DNA from: Microbacteriaceae bacterium
Lineage (GTDB): Bacteria; Actinomycetota; Actinomycetes; Actinomycetales; Microbacteriaceae
Assembly: GCA_003454135.1 (NCBI GenBank)
Contig: DMKW01000276.1
Coordinates: 21,612 to 42,124, forward strand
Direction of reading: 5' to 3'
DNA length: 20,513 nucleotides
Both the position numbers and the translations under genes were made by a program. The notes under the pieces were generated by a model, which did not search any database, was not told the origin of the DNA, and saw nothing but the letters and a program-made list of their open reading frames with translations. Numbering within the stretch: position 1 is the stretch's first letter; every line of letters begins with the position of its first letter. Below, piece after piece: positions 13,743 to 20,513 of the stretch.

Positions 13743-15050
13743 ATGGCCGATCCAGACAGCACAGACAGGGAGTGGGGCTTTCGCACCCGCGCAATCCACG
13801 CGGGGAACATCCCGGATGCCGTGACGGGCGCCCGCGCCCTGCCCATCTACCAGACGACGGCCTTCGTCTTCGACGACACGGCGGATGCCGCGGCGCGCTT
13901 CGCCCTGCAGAAATACGGCAACATCTACAGCCGCCTCGGCAACCCGACCGTCGCGGCGTTCGAGGAACGCATCGCCTCGCTGGAGGGCGGACTCGGCGCC
14001 GTCGCAACGGCAAGCGGCTTGAGCGCGCAGTTCATCACCTTCGCCTCGCTCGCGGGGGCGGGCGACCACATCGTGGCGTCGGCGAACCTCTACGGGGGGT
14101 CGATCACACAGCTCGACGTCACCCTGCGCCGCTTCGGGGTAGAGACGACCTTCGTTCAGGGCTCCAACCCCGAGGATTACGCCGCGGCGATCACCGGCAA
14201 GACCAAACTCGTCTTCGCGGAGATCATCGCGAACCCGTCGGGCGAGATCGCCGACCTCGAGGGACTCGCGGATGTCGCCCACGCGCACCACATCCCCCTC
14301 ATCGTCGATTCCACGATCGCGACCCCGTACCTCAACCGGCCGATCGAGTGGGGCGCTGACGTCGTGGTCCACTCCGCGACGAAATTCCTCGGCGGCCACG
14401 GCACGACTCTCGGCGGCGTCGTCGTGGAGTCCGGCCGGTTCCACTGGGCGAACGAGCACTTCCCGCTCTTCGACCAGCCCGTGCCGTCGTACGGCGGGCT
14501 CAACTGGCACGGCAACTTCGGCGAGTACGCGTTCCTCACGCGGCTGCGCGCCGAGCAGTTGCGCGACATCGGCCCCGCCCTCTCGCCCCACTCCGCCTGG
14601 CTGCTCGCCCAGGGCGTGGAGACCCTGCCGTTTCGCCTGCAGGCCCACGTGGACAATACGCGCATCGTGGCCGAGTGGCTCGAGTCCGACCCGCGCATCG
14701 AGTTCGTCAACTGGGCCGGGCTGCCGAACCACCCGCACTTCGAGCGCGCGAAGAAATACCTGCCCAAAGGGCCGGGTGCGGTGTTCAGCTTCGGAGTGCG
14801 CGGCGGCCGTGAGGTGGGCCAGAAATTCATCGAGTCGCTGAACCTGGCCAGCCACCTCGCCAATATCGGTGACGCGAAGACGCTCGTGATCCATCCGGCG
14901 TCCACCACGCACGCGCAACTCAACGAGCAGCAGCTCGCGGACGCCGGTGTTCTTCCCGGACTCGTGCGCATCAGTGTGGGAATAGAAGACCCGGATGACA
15001 TTGTTTATGACCTCGACCAGGCTTTGACCAAGGCGACGGAGGACAACTGA
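13743..15050 (+). CDS. metY: O-acetylhomoserine aminocarboxypropyltransferase (sulfhydrylase)
   Basis: PLP enzyme that forms homocysteine (or methionine from methanethiol) from O-acetylhomoserine and sulfide, a direct route into methionine. It has 435 residues, the longer length typical of MetY and not of cystathionine gamma-synthases (about 380-400). The PLP lysine is K214 in HSATKFLGGHG, with D189 in LIVDSTIATPYL and the N-terminal SRLGNPT (63-69) as cofactor contacts. Start ATG 13743 follows a -10 box by 6 nt. The stop overlaps the next ATG by 1 nt (TGATG), so it forms a two-gene operon with a CoA-binding protein. No metX is present in the window. Confidence 0.95.
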   Translation: MADPDSTDREWGFRTRAIHAGNIPDAVTGARALPIYQTTAFVFDDTADAAARFALQKYGNIYSRLGNPTVAAFEERIASLEGGLGAVATASGLSAQFITFASLAGAGDHIVASANLYGGSITQLDVTLRRFGVETTFVQGSNPEDYAAAITGKTKLVFAEIIANPSGEIADLEGLADVAHAHHIPLIVDSTIATPYLNRPIEWGADVVVHSATKFLGGHGTTLGGVVVESGRFHWANEHFPLFDQPVPSYGGLNWHGNFGEYAFLTRLRAEQLRDIGPALSPHSAWLLAQGVETLPFRLQAHVDNTRIVAEWLESDPRIEFVNWAGLPNHPHFERAKKYLPKGPGAVFSFGVRGGREVGQKFIESLNLASHLANIGDAKTLVIHPASTTHAQLNEQQLADAGVLPGLVRISVGIEDPDDIVYDLDQALTKATEDN

Positions 15051-15625
15051 TGAGCGCAGCACCCGCAACGGACGTGACGGTTCTGCCGAACGGCCTCAGT
15101 TGCGCACTTCCGGCCGATTCGCCCCTCGCCAAGCTGCTCAAGTCGCAGCGCACCTGGGTCGGCCCGAGCGCCAAGGAACGCCTCGCGATCCTGCGCAAGG
15201 CCAAGTCGATCGCGATCGTGGGCGCCTCGCCCAACGCGGCCCGCTCGAGCTACTTCGTCGGCACCTACCTGCTGCAGTCGAGCGACTACCGGGTCTACTT
15301 CGTCAACCCGAACGCCGACACGATCCTCGGCCAGAAAGCCTACCCCGACCTCGCATCCCTGCCCGAGGTGCCGGACATCGTCGACGTGTTCCGCAAGGGC
15401 AGCGACATCCCCTCGGTCATCGACGATGTCGTGGCGATCGGTTCGCCGGTGATCTGGGTGCAGCTCGGAATCTGGAACCAGGATGCCGCGATCTACGGAG
15501 AGAGCAAGGGCCTCACCGTGGTGATGGACCGGTGCATCAAAATCGAGCACGCGCGCTTCAATGGTGGGCTGCACCTGCTCGGATTCGACACCGGAGTGAT
15601 CACGGCGCGCAAGACAGTGCGCTGA
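15050..15625 (+). CDS. CoA-binding domain protein (YccU-like)
   Basis: A 191-residue single-domain Rossmann protein of the CoA-binding family (as in the nucleotide-binding half of succinyl-CoA synthetase). The nucleotide loop is IAIVGASPNAARSSYFVG (54-71); YFVNPNADTILGQ follows, then VDVFRKGSDIPSVIDD and the end signature VVMDRCIKIEH. ATG 15050 has GGAGGA (15038-15043) 6 nt upstream and overlaps the metY stop by one base. This gene commonly follows metY in relatives I remember, which hints at a role in sulfur amino-acid metabolism, but no biochemical function is established. A hairpin overlaps its stop codon. Confidence 0.88.
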   Translation: MSAAPATDVTVLPNGLSCALPADSPLAKLLKSQRTWVGPSAKERLAILRKAKSIAIVGASPNAARSSYFVGTYLLQSSDYRVYFVNPNADTILGQKAYPDLASLPEVPDIVDVFRKGSDIPSVIDDVVAIGSPVIWVQLGIWNQDAAIYGESKGLTVVMDRCIKIEHARFNGGLHLLGFDTGVITARKTVR

Positions 15626-15639
15626 GCCTTCCGGGCTCA
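15623..15639 (+). terminator. Hairpin overlapping the stop of the CoA-binding gene
   Basis: TGAGCC (15623-15628), loop TTCCG, GGCTCA (15634-15639). The first three bases are the stop codon. There is no U tract, so it would be a hairpin-only or factor-assisted terminator. Confidence 0.4.
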
Positions 15640-15661
15640 TCCCCTGCACAAAGCGCGGGCA

Positions 15662-15681
15662 GCGATCCCGCTCAGGATCGC
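15662..15681 (-). terminator. Hairpin overlapping the stop of the DUF255 gene
   Basis: GCGATCC (15662-15668) and GGATCGC (15675-15681) around CGCTCA; the loop contains the stop codon (15672-15674) of the minus-strand gene. It faces the hairpin at 15623-15639. No U tract. Confidence 0.4.
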
Positions 15682-17522
15682 AACGCTCGATCGAGCTCGT
15701 CCGGGTCGGTGAGCGGTAGCCGGCAGACGAACGCCTCGCAGAGGTAGGCGGCCTCGCGGTCGCGACCCTCGAACAGCTCGAACCCGGCCGTCGCGAACGC
15801 GGCGGCCTGCGCGCGCGTGACGACCGTGCTGACCGACCCGCTGCGAAACCAGCCTCGGGCGACGGATGCGGTGGCCGAGCCCGCGTCCTCGCTCACGACC
15901 ACGAGCTGCCCAACGGGCGCCGCAAGCGCGGACATCACGGCGAGCGCAGCACCGAACGACACGGGCCGCGGCACCGCGAGCGGCGCGAGCAGCTCCATGG
16001 CGCGCTCGCTCGCCTGCCGGTATGGCCCATGACCCGTGAGCAGGTAGAGCCGAAGCGAGGCGGAAGCCATCGCGCTCAGGCCGGACGGGTACGCGCCCTC
16101 CGACGGGTCGACCTCGAGGGCGAGACCGCGAGCGGCGAGCGCGGGGTCGGCCCCGCCGGGTACTCCGAACGGCGTCGGGCCGGCCGCGGCGAGTGACCGG
16201 TCGACGAGACCGCGCGCGGCACTCGCGTAACCAACCTCCCCGCTCGCTGCGGCGAGCGCGACCAGCCCGGCGGCGAGCATCCCGTAGTCCTCGAGGGTCG
16301 CCCGCGCGCTAGACACACGCTCCCCGATCGACGCGCGGAGGAGGGTGCCGTCCGCCGCGAGATGCCGGGACAGGATCGCGTCGGCCGCCGAGCGGGCAGC
16401 AGCCACCCAGTCCGGGCGGGAGAGCGCGAATCCCGCCGTCGCGAGGGCCTCGATCGCGAGACCGTTCCAGCCGGTGAGCACCTTTGCGTCGACGGCCGGG
16501 GGCCGTTGCGCGGCCCGCCCGACGGCATCGAGGGCGTAGTAGCCGCCCTCCACGCGCACACCATCGACCGTGCTCTCGCTGTCCTGCGCCGAGGCGAAAC
16601 CGCCGCCGGGCTGGGAGAGCACGCCGAGCAGGAACGAGACGATTCCCTCCGCGGTGGCGCGGCCGCTTCCTGGCTCAAGCTGCTCGAGGCGCGTGTAGGC
16701 CTGCAGCAGCAGCGCGTTGTCGTAGAGCATGCGCTCGTAGTGCGGTTCGGTCCAGTCGCGCGCCGTCGCGTAGCGGAAGAACCCGCCCTCGATGGGATCG
16801 CGCAGCCCGGAGCCGGCCATTGTCCGGAGGGTGCGCGCGGCCAAGGCGCGCGCACCCTCGTCCCCGTCGGCCGCTCGTTCGAGCAGAAAGAGCAGCACGG
16901 GGGCGACCGGAAACTTGGGTGCTCGGCCGAACCCGCCGAATTCGGTGTCCTCCCCGTCGAGCACGTTCATCACCGCGAGCCCGAGGTCCGCCGTGCCGGG
17001 CAGGGCGCCAGCCGCCGGCACGCCCTGGTCGGCGATCGCGGCGGCGACGACCGCGGCGTTCTGCTCCACCTCGGAGCGGCGTTCCCGCCACGCGTCGAGC
17101 ACCGACTCGAGCACCTGTCGGAACGACGGATGCCCACCCGCCGCCACCGGCGGCCAGTACGTGCCAGCGTAGAAGGTTCGACCCTGCGGGGTCACGAACA
17201 CGTTGAGGGGCCAACCCAGGTTCTCGGTGAACGCGCCGGCCGCGGCGAGATAGCTCGCGTCGACGTCGGGGTGTTCCTCCCGGTCCACCTTCACGGCGAC
17301 GAAGTTGTCGTTGAGCAGCCGGGCGATTTCGGCATCGCCGAAGCTCTCCCTCGCCATCACGTGGCACCAGTGACAGCTGGAGTATCCGATCGAGACGAGC
17401 AGGGGGACGTCCCGCCGCTCGGCCTCGGCGAAGGCGTCGTCGCCCCAGGGAAACCAGTCCACCGGGTTGTCGGCGTGCGATCTCAGGTACGGGCTCACAG
17501 CATCGGTCAGGTGGTTCGACAT
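15672..17522 (-). CDS. DUF255 / thioredoxin-like domain protein (YyaL / SSP411 family)
   Basis: A 616-residue cytosolic protein with two parts. The N-terminus (about 1-165) is a thioredoxin-like DUF255 domain with the family motif SSCHWCHVM (C50 and C53) and YWPP; the rest is an alpha/alpha barrel like that of N-acylglucosamine 2-epimerases and glycosidases (GGFFRYATARDWTEPHYERML at roughly 245-265 is a family hallmark). Relatives are full length at about 600-700 residues. The substrate is unknown despite wide distribution. ATG 17522 follows TACGCT by 6 nt, so the mRNA is probably leaderless and starts only 23 bp from the opposite MBL gene start. Confidence 0.9.
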   Translation of the reverse strand: MSNHLTDAVSPYLRSHADNPVDWFPWGDDAFAEAERRDVPLLVSIGYSSCHWCHVMARESFGDAEIARLLNDNFVAVKVDREEHPDVDASYLAAAGAFTENLGWPLNVFVTPQGRTFYAGTYWPPVAAGGHPSFRQVLESVLDAWRERRSEVEQNAAVVAAAIADQGVPAAGALPGTADLGLAVMNVLDGEDTEFGGFGRAPKFPVAPVLLFLLERAADGDEGARALAARTLRTMAGSGLRDPIEGGFFRYATARDWTEPHYERMLYDNALLLQAYTRLEQLEPGSGRATAEGIVSFLLGVLSQPGGGFASAQDSESTVDGVRVEGGYYALDAVGRAAQRPPAVDAKVLTGWNGLAIEALATAGFALSRPDWVAAARSAADAILSRHLAADGTLLRASIGERVSSARATLEDYGMLAAGLVALAAASGEVGYASAARGLVDRSLAAAGPTPFGVPGGADPALAARGLALEVDPSEGAYPSGLSAMASASLRLYLLTGHGPYRQASERAMELLAPLAVPRPVSFGAALAVMSALAAPVGQLVVVSEDAGSATASVARGWFRSGSVSTVVTRAQAAAFATAGFELFEGRDREAAYLCEAFVCRLPLTDPDELDRALRS

Positions 17523-17528
17523 CTCTCC

Positions 17529-17534
17529 AGCGTA
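17529..17534 (-). promoter_or_regulatory. -10 box of leaderless promoter for the DUF255 gene
   Basis: TACGCT on the minus strand, 6 nt (GGAGAG) before ATG 17522. It shares two base pairs (17533-17534) with the -10 box of the divergent MBL gene. GGAGAG directly before ATG is too close for a normal Shine-Dalgarno sequence. Confidence 0.6.
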
Positions 17535-17538
17535 GGCT
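17533..17538 (+). promoter_or_regulatory. -10 box of leaderless promoter for the MBL-fold gene
   Basis: TAGGCT, 6 nt (CAGAGG), GTG 17545. It overlaps the opposite -10 box at the bases TA. No convincing -35 box is visible for either direction. Confidence 0.6.
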
Positions 17539-17544
17539 CAGAGG

Positions 17545-18297
17545 GTGTCTACGACAGCCATCACTTACATCGGTGGGCCAACGGTCCTGCTCGAGTATGC
17601 GAACCTCCGCATCATCACGGATCCCACCTTCGACGCACCGCAAACCTACGCCGAACCGGGGTCGACCACCCTCGTGAAGACGCACGGTCCGGCCATCCAG
17701 AGAAGCGAGCTCGGCCGGGTCGACCTCGTGCTCCTCTCGCATCACGGCCACAAAGACAACCTCGACTACGAGGGCCTCGAGCTCATCGCGCAAGGCGTAC
17801 CGACCCTCAGCACCCTCATGGCGGCAAACGATTTGTTCGGCGGGAGCGTCGTCGGCCTCGACAGCTGGGAGACCTACGAGATCGGCGCCGTGACGATCAC
17901 TGCCGTGCCGGCCCTGCACGGTCCGCCGGGGTCGGAGCGACGCTCGGGGCCGGTCATCGGGTTCGTGCTTCAGGCCCCGGACGAGCCGACCCTATATGTG
18001 AGCGGCGACAACGCCTCCCTTCCGCTGGTCGGCCAGATCGCCGAACGTTTCGCCCCGATCGACATCGCGGTGCTGTGTGCCGGGGCGGCGCGCGTTCCGG
18101 CCGTCGACGCCGCGCTCACCCTGACGTCGACGGATGCCGTCGACGCCGCACGCACGCTCGGCGCCAAACGCGTCGTCGGCGTGCACACCGAGGACTGGGC
18201 GCACTTCTCCGAGACCCGCGAGCAACTGGAGGCGGCCTTCGCCGGCACCGGTCTTCTCGTCGCGACCCCGCGGGGCGAACGGGTCGAAATTACCTAG
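17545..18297 (+). CDS. MBL-fold metallo-hydrolase
   Basis: A 250-residue metallo-beta-lactamase-fold protein, cytosolic, without a signal peptide. The metal motif is SHHGHKDNLD (65-74), an HxHxDN version of the usual HxHxDH. Other likely ligands are the His in VPALHGPPG (about 139), the Asp in SGDNAS (about 154) and the His in VGVHTEDW. It resembles UlaG-like and UPF0173-type hydrolases; the substrate is unknown. GTG 17545 is fixed by the -10 box 6 nt upstream. It diverges from the DUF255 gene and is followed by a TetR gene 69 bp downstream on the same strand, which has its own promoter. Confidence 0.85.
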   Translation: MSTTAITYIGGPTVLLEYANLRIITDPTFDAPQTYAEPGSTTLVKTHGPAIQRSELGRVDLVLLSHHGHKDNLDYEGLELIAQGVPTLSTLMAANDLFGGSVVGLDSWETYEIGAVTITAVPALHGPPGSERRSGPVIGFVLQAPDEPTLYVSGDNASLPLVGQIAERFAPIDIAVLCAGAARVPAVDAALTLTSTDAVDAARTLGAKRVVGVHTEDWAHFSETREQLEAAFAGTGLLVATPRGERVEIT

Positions 18298-18354
18298 ACG
18301 TGCAACTTCAAACACCAAGGGTCGAAAGTCCTAGGCATGCACTTGTCGCGCGCC

Positions 18355-18360
18355 TACTAT
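18355..18360 (+). promoter_or_regulatory. -10 box of leaderless promoter for the TetR gene
   Basis: TACTAT, 6 nt (GAGCAG), ATG 18367. This is the best -10 match in the window. It places the true start at 18367 and not at the in-frame ATG 18337, which lies upstream of the box. Confidence 0.65.
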
Positions 18361-18366
18361 GAGCAG

Positions 18367-18936
18367 ATGTCCGATCCTAGAGTGCAGAGAACCCGCCTTC
18401 ACGTGCTCAACACCGCCCGCGAAATGCTCGGCGAGCGATCCGGGGAGCCGTTGACGCTAACCAGCCTCGCCACGAGGGCGCAAGTCTCGCGGCGCACGCT
18501 GTACACCCACTGGGGAACGATCGAGCGCGTGATCAGCGACGCCGTGACCCTGTACGAGACCAGCGACGGTCTCAGCCCCGAAGGACTCTCGCCGCGCGAG
18601 CGGCTCGAGATCTTCCTGGCCACCCTCCGTGAACGACTGCACGACCCGGTGACGAACGCCGCCCTCGCGACCCTGATCCATGAGGCCGCGCAAGACGACA
18701 GCGCCTCCGAGCCGCTCGCGGCCCTCGGCGCGTGGCCCATCCAACGCTTCGAGGCGTCCGTCGCGCCGGTCACGGAAGACCAGTACCTGCAGATCGTCGG
18801 GCCGCTCTTCCTCGCCGAGTTCGTCATGCGCGAACCGGCGTCGGATGCCCTCCTCACCGCGCTCGTGGAGAGGGGCGTCGAGCTGCTCCAACTCGATCAG
18901 CTGGCCTCCATCCCCGCCGTGGAGCTCGTCGTCTAG
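18367..18936 (+). CDS. TetR family transcriptional regulator
   Basis: A 189-residue one-component repressor. The N-terminal helix-turn-helix (about 10-55) has LTLTSLATRAQVSRRTLYTHW (29-49), the TetR signature; the C-terminal ligand domain is not recognisable. The start at ATG 18367 is chosen from the perfect leaderless -10 spacing. Targets are unknown. Candidates are its own promoter and the neighbouring MBL/DUF255 promoters; the convergent prp genes are less likely. The 18298-18366 upstream gap has only weak dyads (ACTTC near 18306 with GAAAGT near 18324). Its TAG stop shares the CTAG at 18933-18936 with the convergent prpC stop. Confidence 0.9.
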   Translation: MSDPRVQRTRLHVLNTAREMLGERSGEPLTLTSLATRAQVSRRTLYTHWGTIERVISDAVTLYETSDGLSPEGLSPRERLEIFLATLRERLHDPVTNAALATLIHEAAQDDSASEPLAALGAWPIQRFEASVAPVTEDQYLQIVGPLFLAEFVMREPASDALLTALVERGVELLQLDQLASIPAVELVV

Positions 18937-20045
18937 GAAATGAACCGCTCGTCCGGGCCGTTGTAGAGGCTCAGCGGGCGGATGAGCACGTTCGCGTCGA
19001 GTTGCTCCATGATGTGGGCCGTCCAGCCCGTAATGCGGCTCGCGACGAACAGCGGGGTGAAGGTCTCGGTGTCGAACCCGATGAGGTGGTACGCCGGGCC
19101 GGACGGGTAGTCGAGATTCGGCTTGATGTTCTTGCGTTCGGCCATCGCCTTCTCGAGCGCGTCGTAGAGGTCGCCGAGGTCCTGCGCGTCGTATTCGGCG
19201 ATGAGGGTGTCGAGGGCGGCCTTCATCGTGGGAACGCGCGAGTCGCCGTTCTTGTACACGCGGTGGCCGAAGCCCATGATTTTGCGCTTCTCGGCGAGGG
19301 CGGCGTCGAGCCAGGCCTCCGCCTTGTCTGCGGTGCCGATCTCGTCGAAAACGTGCATGACGGCTTCGTTCGCGCCGCCGTGAAGGGGGCCCTTGAGCGC
19401 GCCGATCGCGCCGACGACGGCGCTGTAGAGGTCGGCGAGCGTCGAGGTGATCACGCGCGCGGTGAACGTCGACGCGTTGAACGAGTGCTCGGCGTACAGG
19501 ATCATCGACACGTCAAACGCGTTGACCACGACGAGGTCCGGCACGTCGCCGAAAGTCATGTGCAGGAAGTTCGCGCTGTAGCCGAGGTCGTCTCGGGGTT
19601 CGACGAGGTGTTCGCCGCGACGGCGGCGCTGGTCGTACGCGACGATCGCGGGGAGCTTGGCAAGGAGCGAGATCGATTTGGCGAGGTTGGATTCTCGGGT
19701 CGCGTTTGCGGCATCCGGATCGTTGGCGCCGATGACGCTCACGGCCGTGCGCACGACATCCATCGGGTGCGAGGTAAGCGGGAGATCGTCGATTACGCGC
19801 TTGACGTTGTCGTCGAGCGCCCGCAGCGACCGCTCGAGCGTCTCGAATTCGGCGAGCTGGCGTTCGTCGGGCAGCTCGCCGTGCCAGAGCAGGTACGCGA
19901 CTTCCTCGAACGAGCACTTCGCGGCGAGCTCCTGCACCGGGTAGCCACGGTAGAGAAGCGAGTTGGTGTCTGGGTTCACCTTCGAGACCGCTGTCTCGTC
20001 GACGATGACGCCGGCGAGACCCTTGTGGATGGCTGGATCGGTCAT
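18933..20045 (-). CDS. prpC: 2-methylcitrate synthase / citrate synthase
   Basis: Condenses propionyl-CoA (or acetyl-CoA) with oxaloacetate in the methylcitrate cycle, the route for propionate from odd-chain fats and branched amino acids. It has 370 residues, the short citrate synthase class. Catalytic residues seen are H222 (PLHGGANEAVMH), H261 (GFGHRVYK) and D312 (NLDYPSGPAYH), plus H187 in AEHSFNAST. The N-terminal IHKGLAGVIVDETAVS is typical of PrpC. ATG 20045 has AAGGAG (20050-20055) 4 nt upstream. It lies 39 bp after prpB on the same strand, so it is operon-linked and SD-led. Its TAG stop overlaps that of the TetR gene by 4 nt. Confidence 0.95.
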   Translation of the reverse strand: MTDPAIHKGLAGVIVDETAVSKVNPDTNSLLYRGYPVQELAAKCSFEEVAYLLWHGELPDERQLAEFETLERSLRALDDNVKRVIDDLPLTSHPMDVVRTAVSVIGANDPDAANATRESNLAKSISLLAKLPAIVAYDQRRRRGEHLVEPRDDLGYSANFLHMTFGDVPDLVVVNAFDVSMILYAEHSFNASTFTARVITSTLADLYSAVVGAIGALKGPLHGGANEAVMHVFDEIGTADKAEAWLDAALAEKRKIMGFGHRVYKNGDSRVPTMKAALDTLIAEYDAQDLGDLYDALEKAMAERKNIKPNLDYPSGPAYHLIGFDTETFTPLFVASRITGWTAHIMEQLDANVLIRPLSLYNGPDERFIS

Positions 20046-20049
20046 TGTG

Positions 20050-20055
20050 CTCCTT
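20050..20055 (-). promoter_or_regulatory. Ribosome-binding site of prpC
   Basis: AAGGAG on the minus strand, 4 nt before ATG 20045. This is one of few clear Shine-Dalgarno sequences in the window, and it belongs to an internal operon gene. Confidence 0.7.
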
Positions 20056-20084
20056 GTGGTTTTCCTGTGGACCGCGCGGTGTCG

Positions 20085-20513
20085 TCAGAGGGTGAAGTTG
20101 AAGACGGAACTATCGAACGCGTTGTACGACTCGTAGTCCAGCAGTTCGTAGAGTCTCGCCCGGGTTTGCATGTCGGGAACGCGCGAGGCGAGCGAACCCT
20201 CCGCATTGATCGTATCGAGGCCGCGCTCCGCCGCCCCCATCGCGAGCCGCAGAAGACTCACCGGGTAGATCACCATGTTGATTCCCACGCCAGCGAGCTG
20301 CTCGGTCGTGAACAGGTCGCTCTTGCCGAACTCGGTCATGTTCGCGAGGATCGGCACGTCGACCGCGCGCCGCACCGCCTCGAACTCGGCGAGGTTCGCC
20401 ATCGCCTCGGGGAAGATCGCGTCGGCTCCCGCATCCACGAGCTGTTTCGCGCGGTCGATCGCGGCGCCGATCCCGTCGATGGCGCGAATGTCGGTGCGGG
20501 CCATGACGAGCAG
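20085..20513 (-). CDS. prpB: Methylisocitrate lyase, C-terminal part (cut by window edge)
   Basis: The last 142 residues of the PEP-mutase/isocitrate lyase superfamily enzyme that splits 2-methylisocitrate to pyruvate and succinate. The visible part begins LLVMARTD, then DAGADAIFPEA, ILANMTEFGKSDLFT, GINMVIYPVSLLRLAMGAAE and ends near YNAFDSSVFNFTL. These are the usual PrpB C-terminal blocks. The frame is open to the right edge at 20513; the start lies outside. It precedes prpC by 39 bp, the standard prpB-prpC order. prpD would be expected upstream, outside this window. Confidence 0.95.
   Translation of the reverse strand: MLVMARTDIRAIDGIGAAIDRAKQLVDAGADAIFPEAMANLAEFEAVRRAVDVPILANMTEFGKSDLFTTEQLAGVGINMVIYPVSLLRLAMGAAERGLDTINAEGSLASRVPDMQTRARLYELLDYESYNAFDSSVFNFTL

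Noticed and set aside
18300..18342. GTGCA/TGCAC and ACTTC/GAAAGT dyads before the TetR gene as an operator
   Set aside because: Arms are short, unequal and asymmetrically spaced; not enough to call a binding site.
16362..18362. 666-codon plus-strand frame opposite the DUF255 gene and out of frame with the MBL gene
   Set aside because: Shadow translation with no domain; crosses two real genes and their divergent promoter.
18337..18366. Upstream in-frame ATG as start of the TetR gene
   Set aside because: It lies upstream of the -10 box TACTAT, so it would not be in the leaderless mRNA; protein similarity begins after 18367.
1..20513. tRNA, rRNA, CRISPR arrays, prophage or transposase genes
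   Set aside because: None of their sequence patterns were seen on either strand.

Overview
The window is about 20.5 kb of very high-GC DNA that is almost entirely coding. It looks like the chromosome of a high-GC actinobacterium, probably Microbacteriaceae. This rests on gene content, codon use, the frequent ggatgc word inside genes, and on the run pmt / rsmI / metG-tatD-rsmA-ispE, which I know as a conserved actinobacterial chromosomal block. I see no rRNA, tRNA, CRISPR, phage or transposase gene. The species is not identifiable by eye.

Layout from left to right. (1) 1-668, minus strand: the start of an ABC-F ATPase cut by the window edge. (2) 716-1931: a gene for a DUF559/Vsr-like nuclease-fold protein bracketed by two ~100-bp imperfect repeats in opposite orientation. 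(3) 1968-3850, plus strand: methylthioadenosine phosphorylase overlapping an NAD-dependent epimerase, facing a membrane-anchored molybdopterin oxidoreductase (3859-5415, minus). A 26-codon leaderless ORF precedes the oxidoreductase and stops on its start codon. (4) 5619-10021, minus: housekeeping block metG-tatD-rsmA-ispE, with 4-nt overlaps joining metG/tatD and tatD/rsmA. (5) 10172-11032, plus: an aldo/keto reductase convergent with rsmI; the gap carries a large inverted repeat inside a 33-bp direct duplication that includes both gene ends. (6) rsmI and the protein mannosyltransferase pmt diverge from a 53-bp gap. (7) metY plus a CoA-binding protein (sulfur amino-acid metabolism). (8) A DUF255/thioredoxin-like protein and an MBL-fold hydrolase diverge from a 22-bp gap, followed by a TetR regulator. 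(9) prpC and the end of prpB (2-methylcitrate cycle), minus, leaving the window at the right.

The strongest window-wide signal is leaderless expression. At ten promoters a TANNNT -10 box sits exactly 6 nt (7 nt for metG) before an ATG or GTG. Genes inside operons instead use 1- or 4-nt stop/start overlaps or a Shine-Dalgarno sequence. This pattern fixes several start codons (ABC-F, pmt, MBL, TetR) and exposes the short leader ORF.

The most interesting places are the leader ORF and palindromes before the molybdo-oxidoreductase, the overlapping divergent -10 boxes at 17529-17538, the repeat-bracketed DUF559 gene, and the duplicated convergent gene ends at 11011-11201. I do not see a clearly new multi-gene system. 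Most genes are core metabolism, translation and cell-envelope functions.
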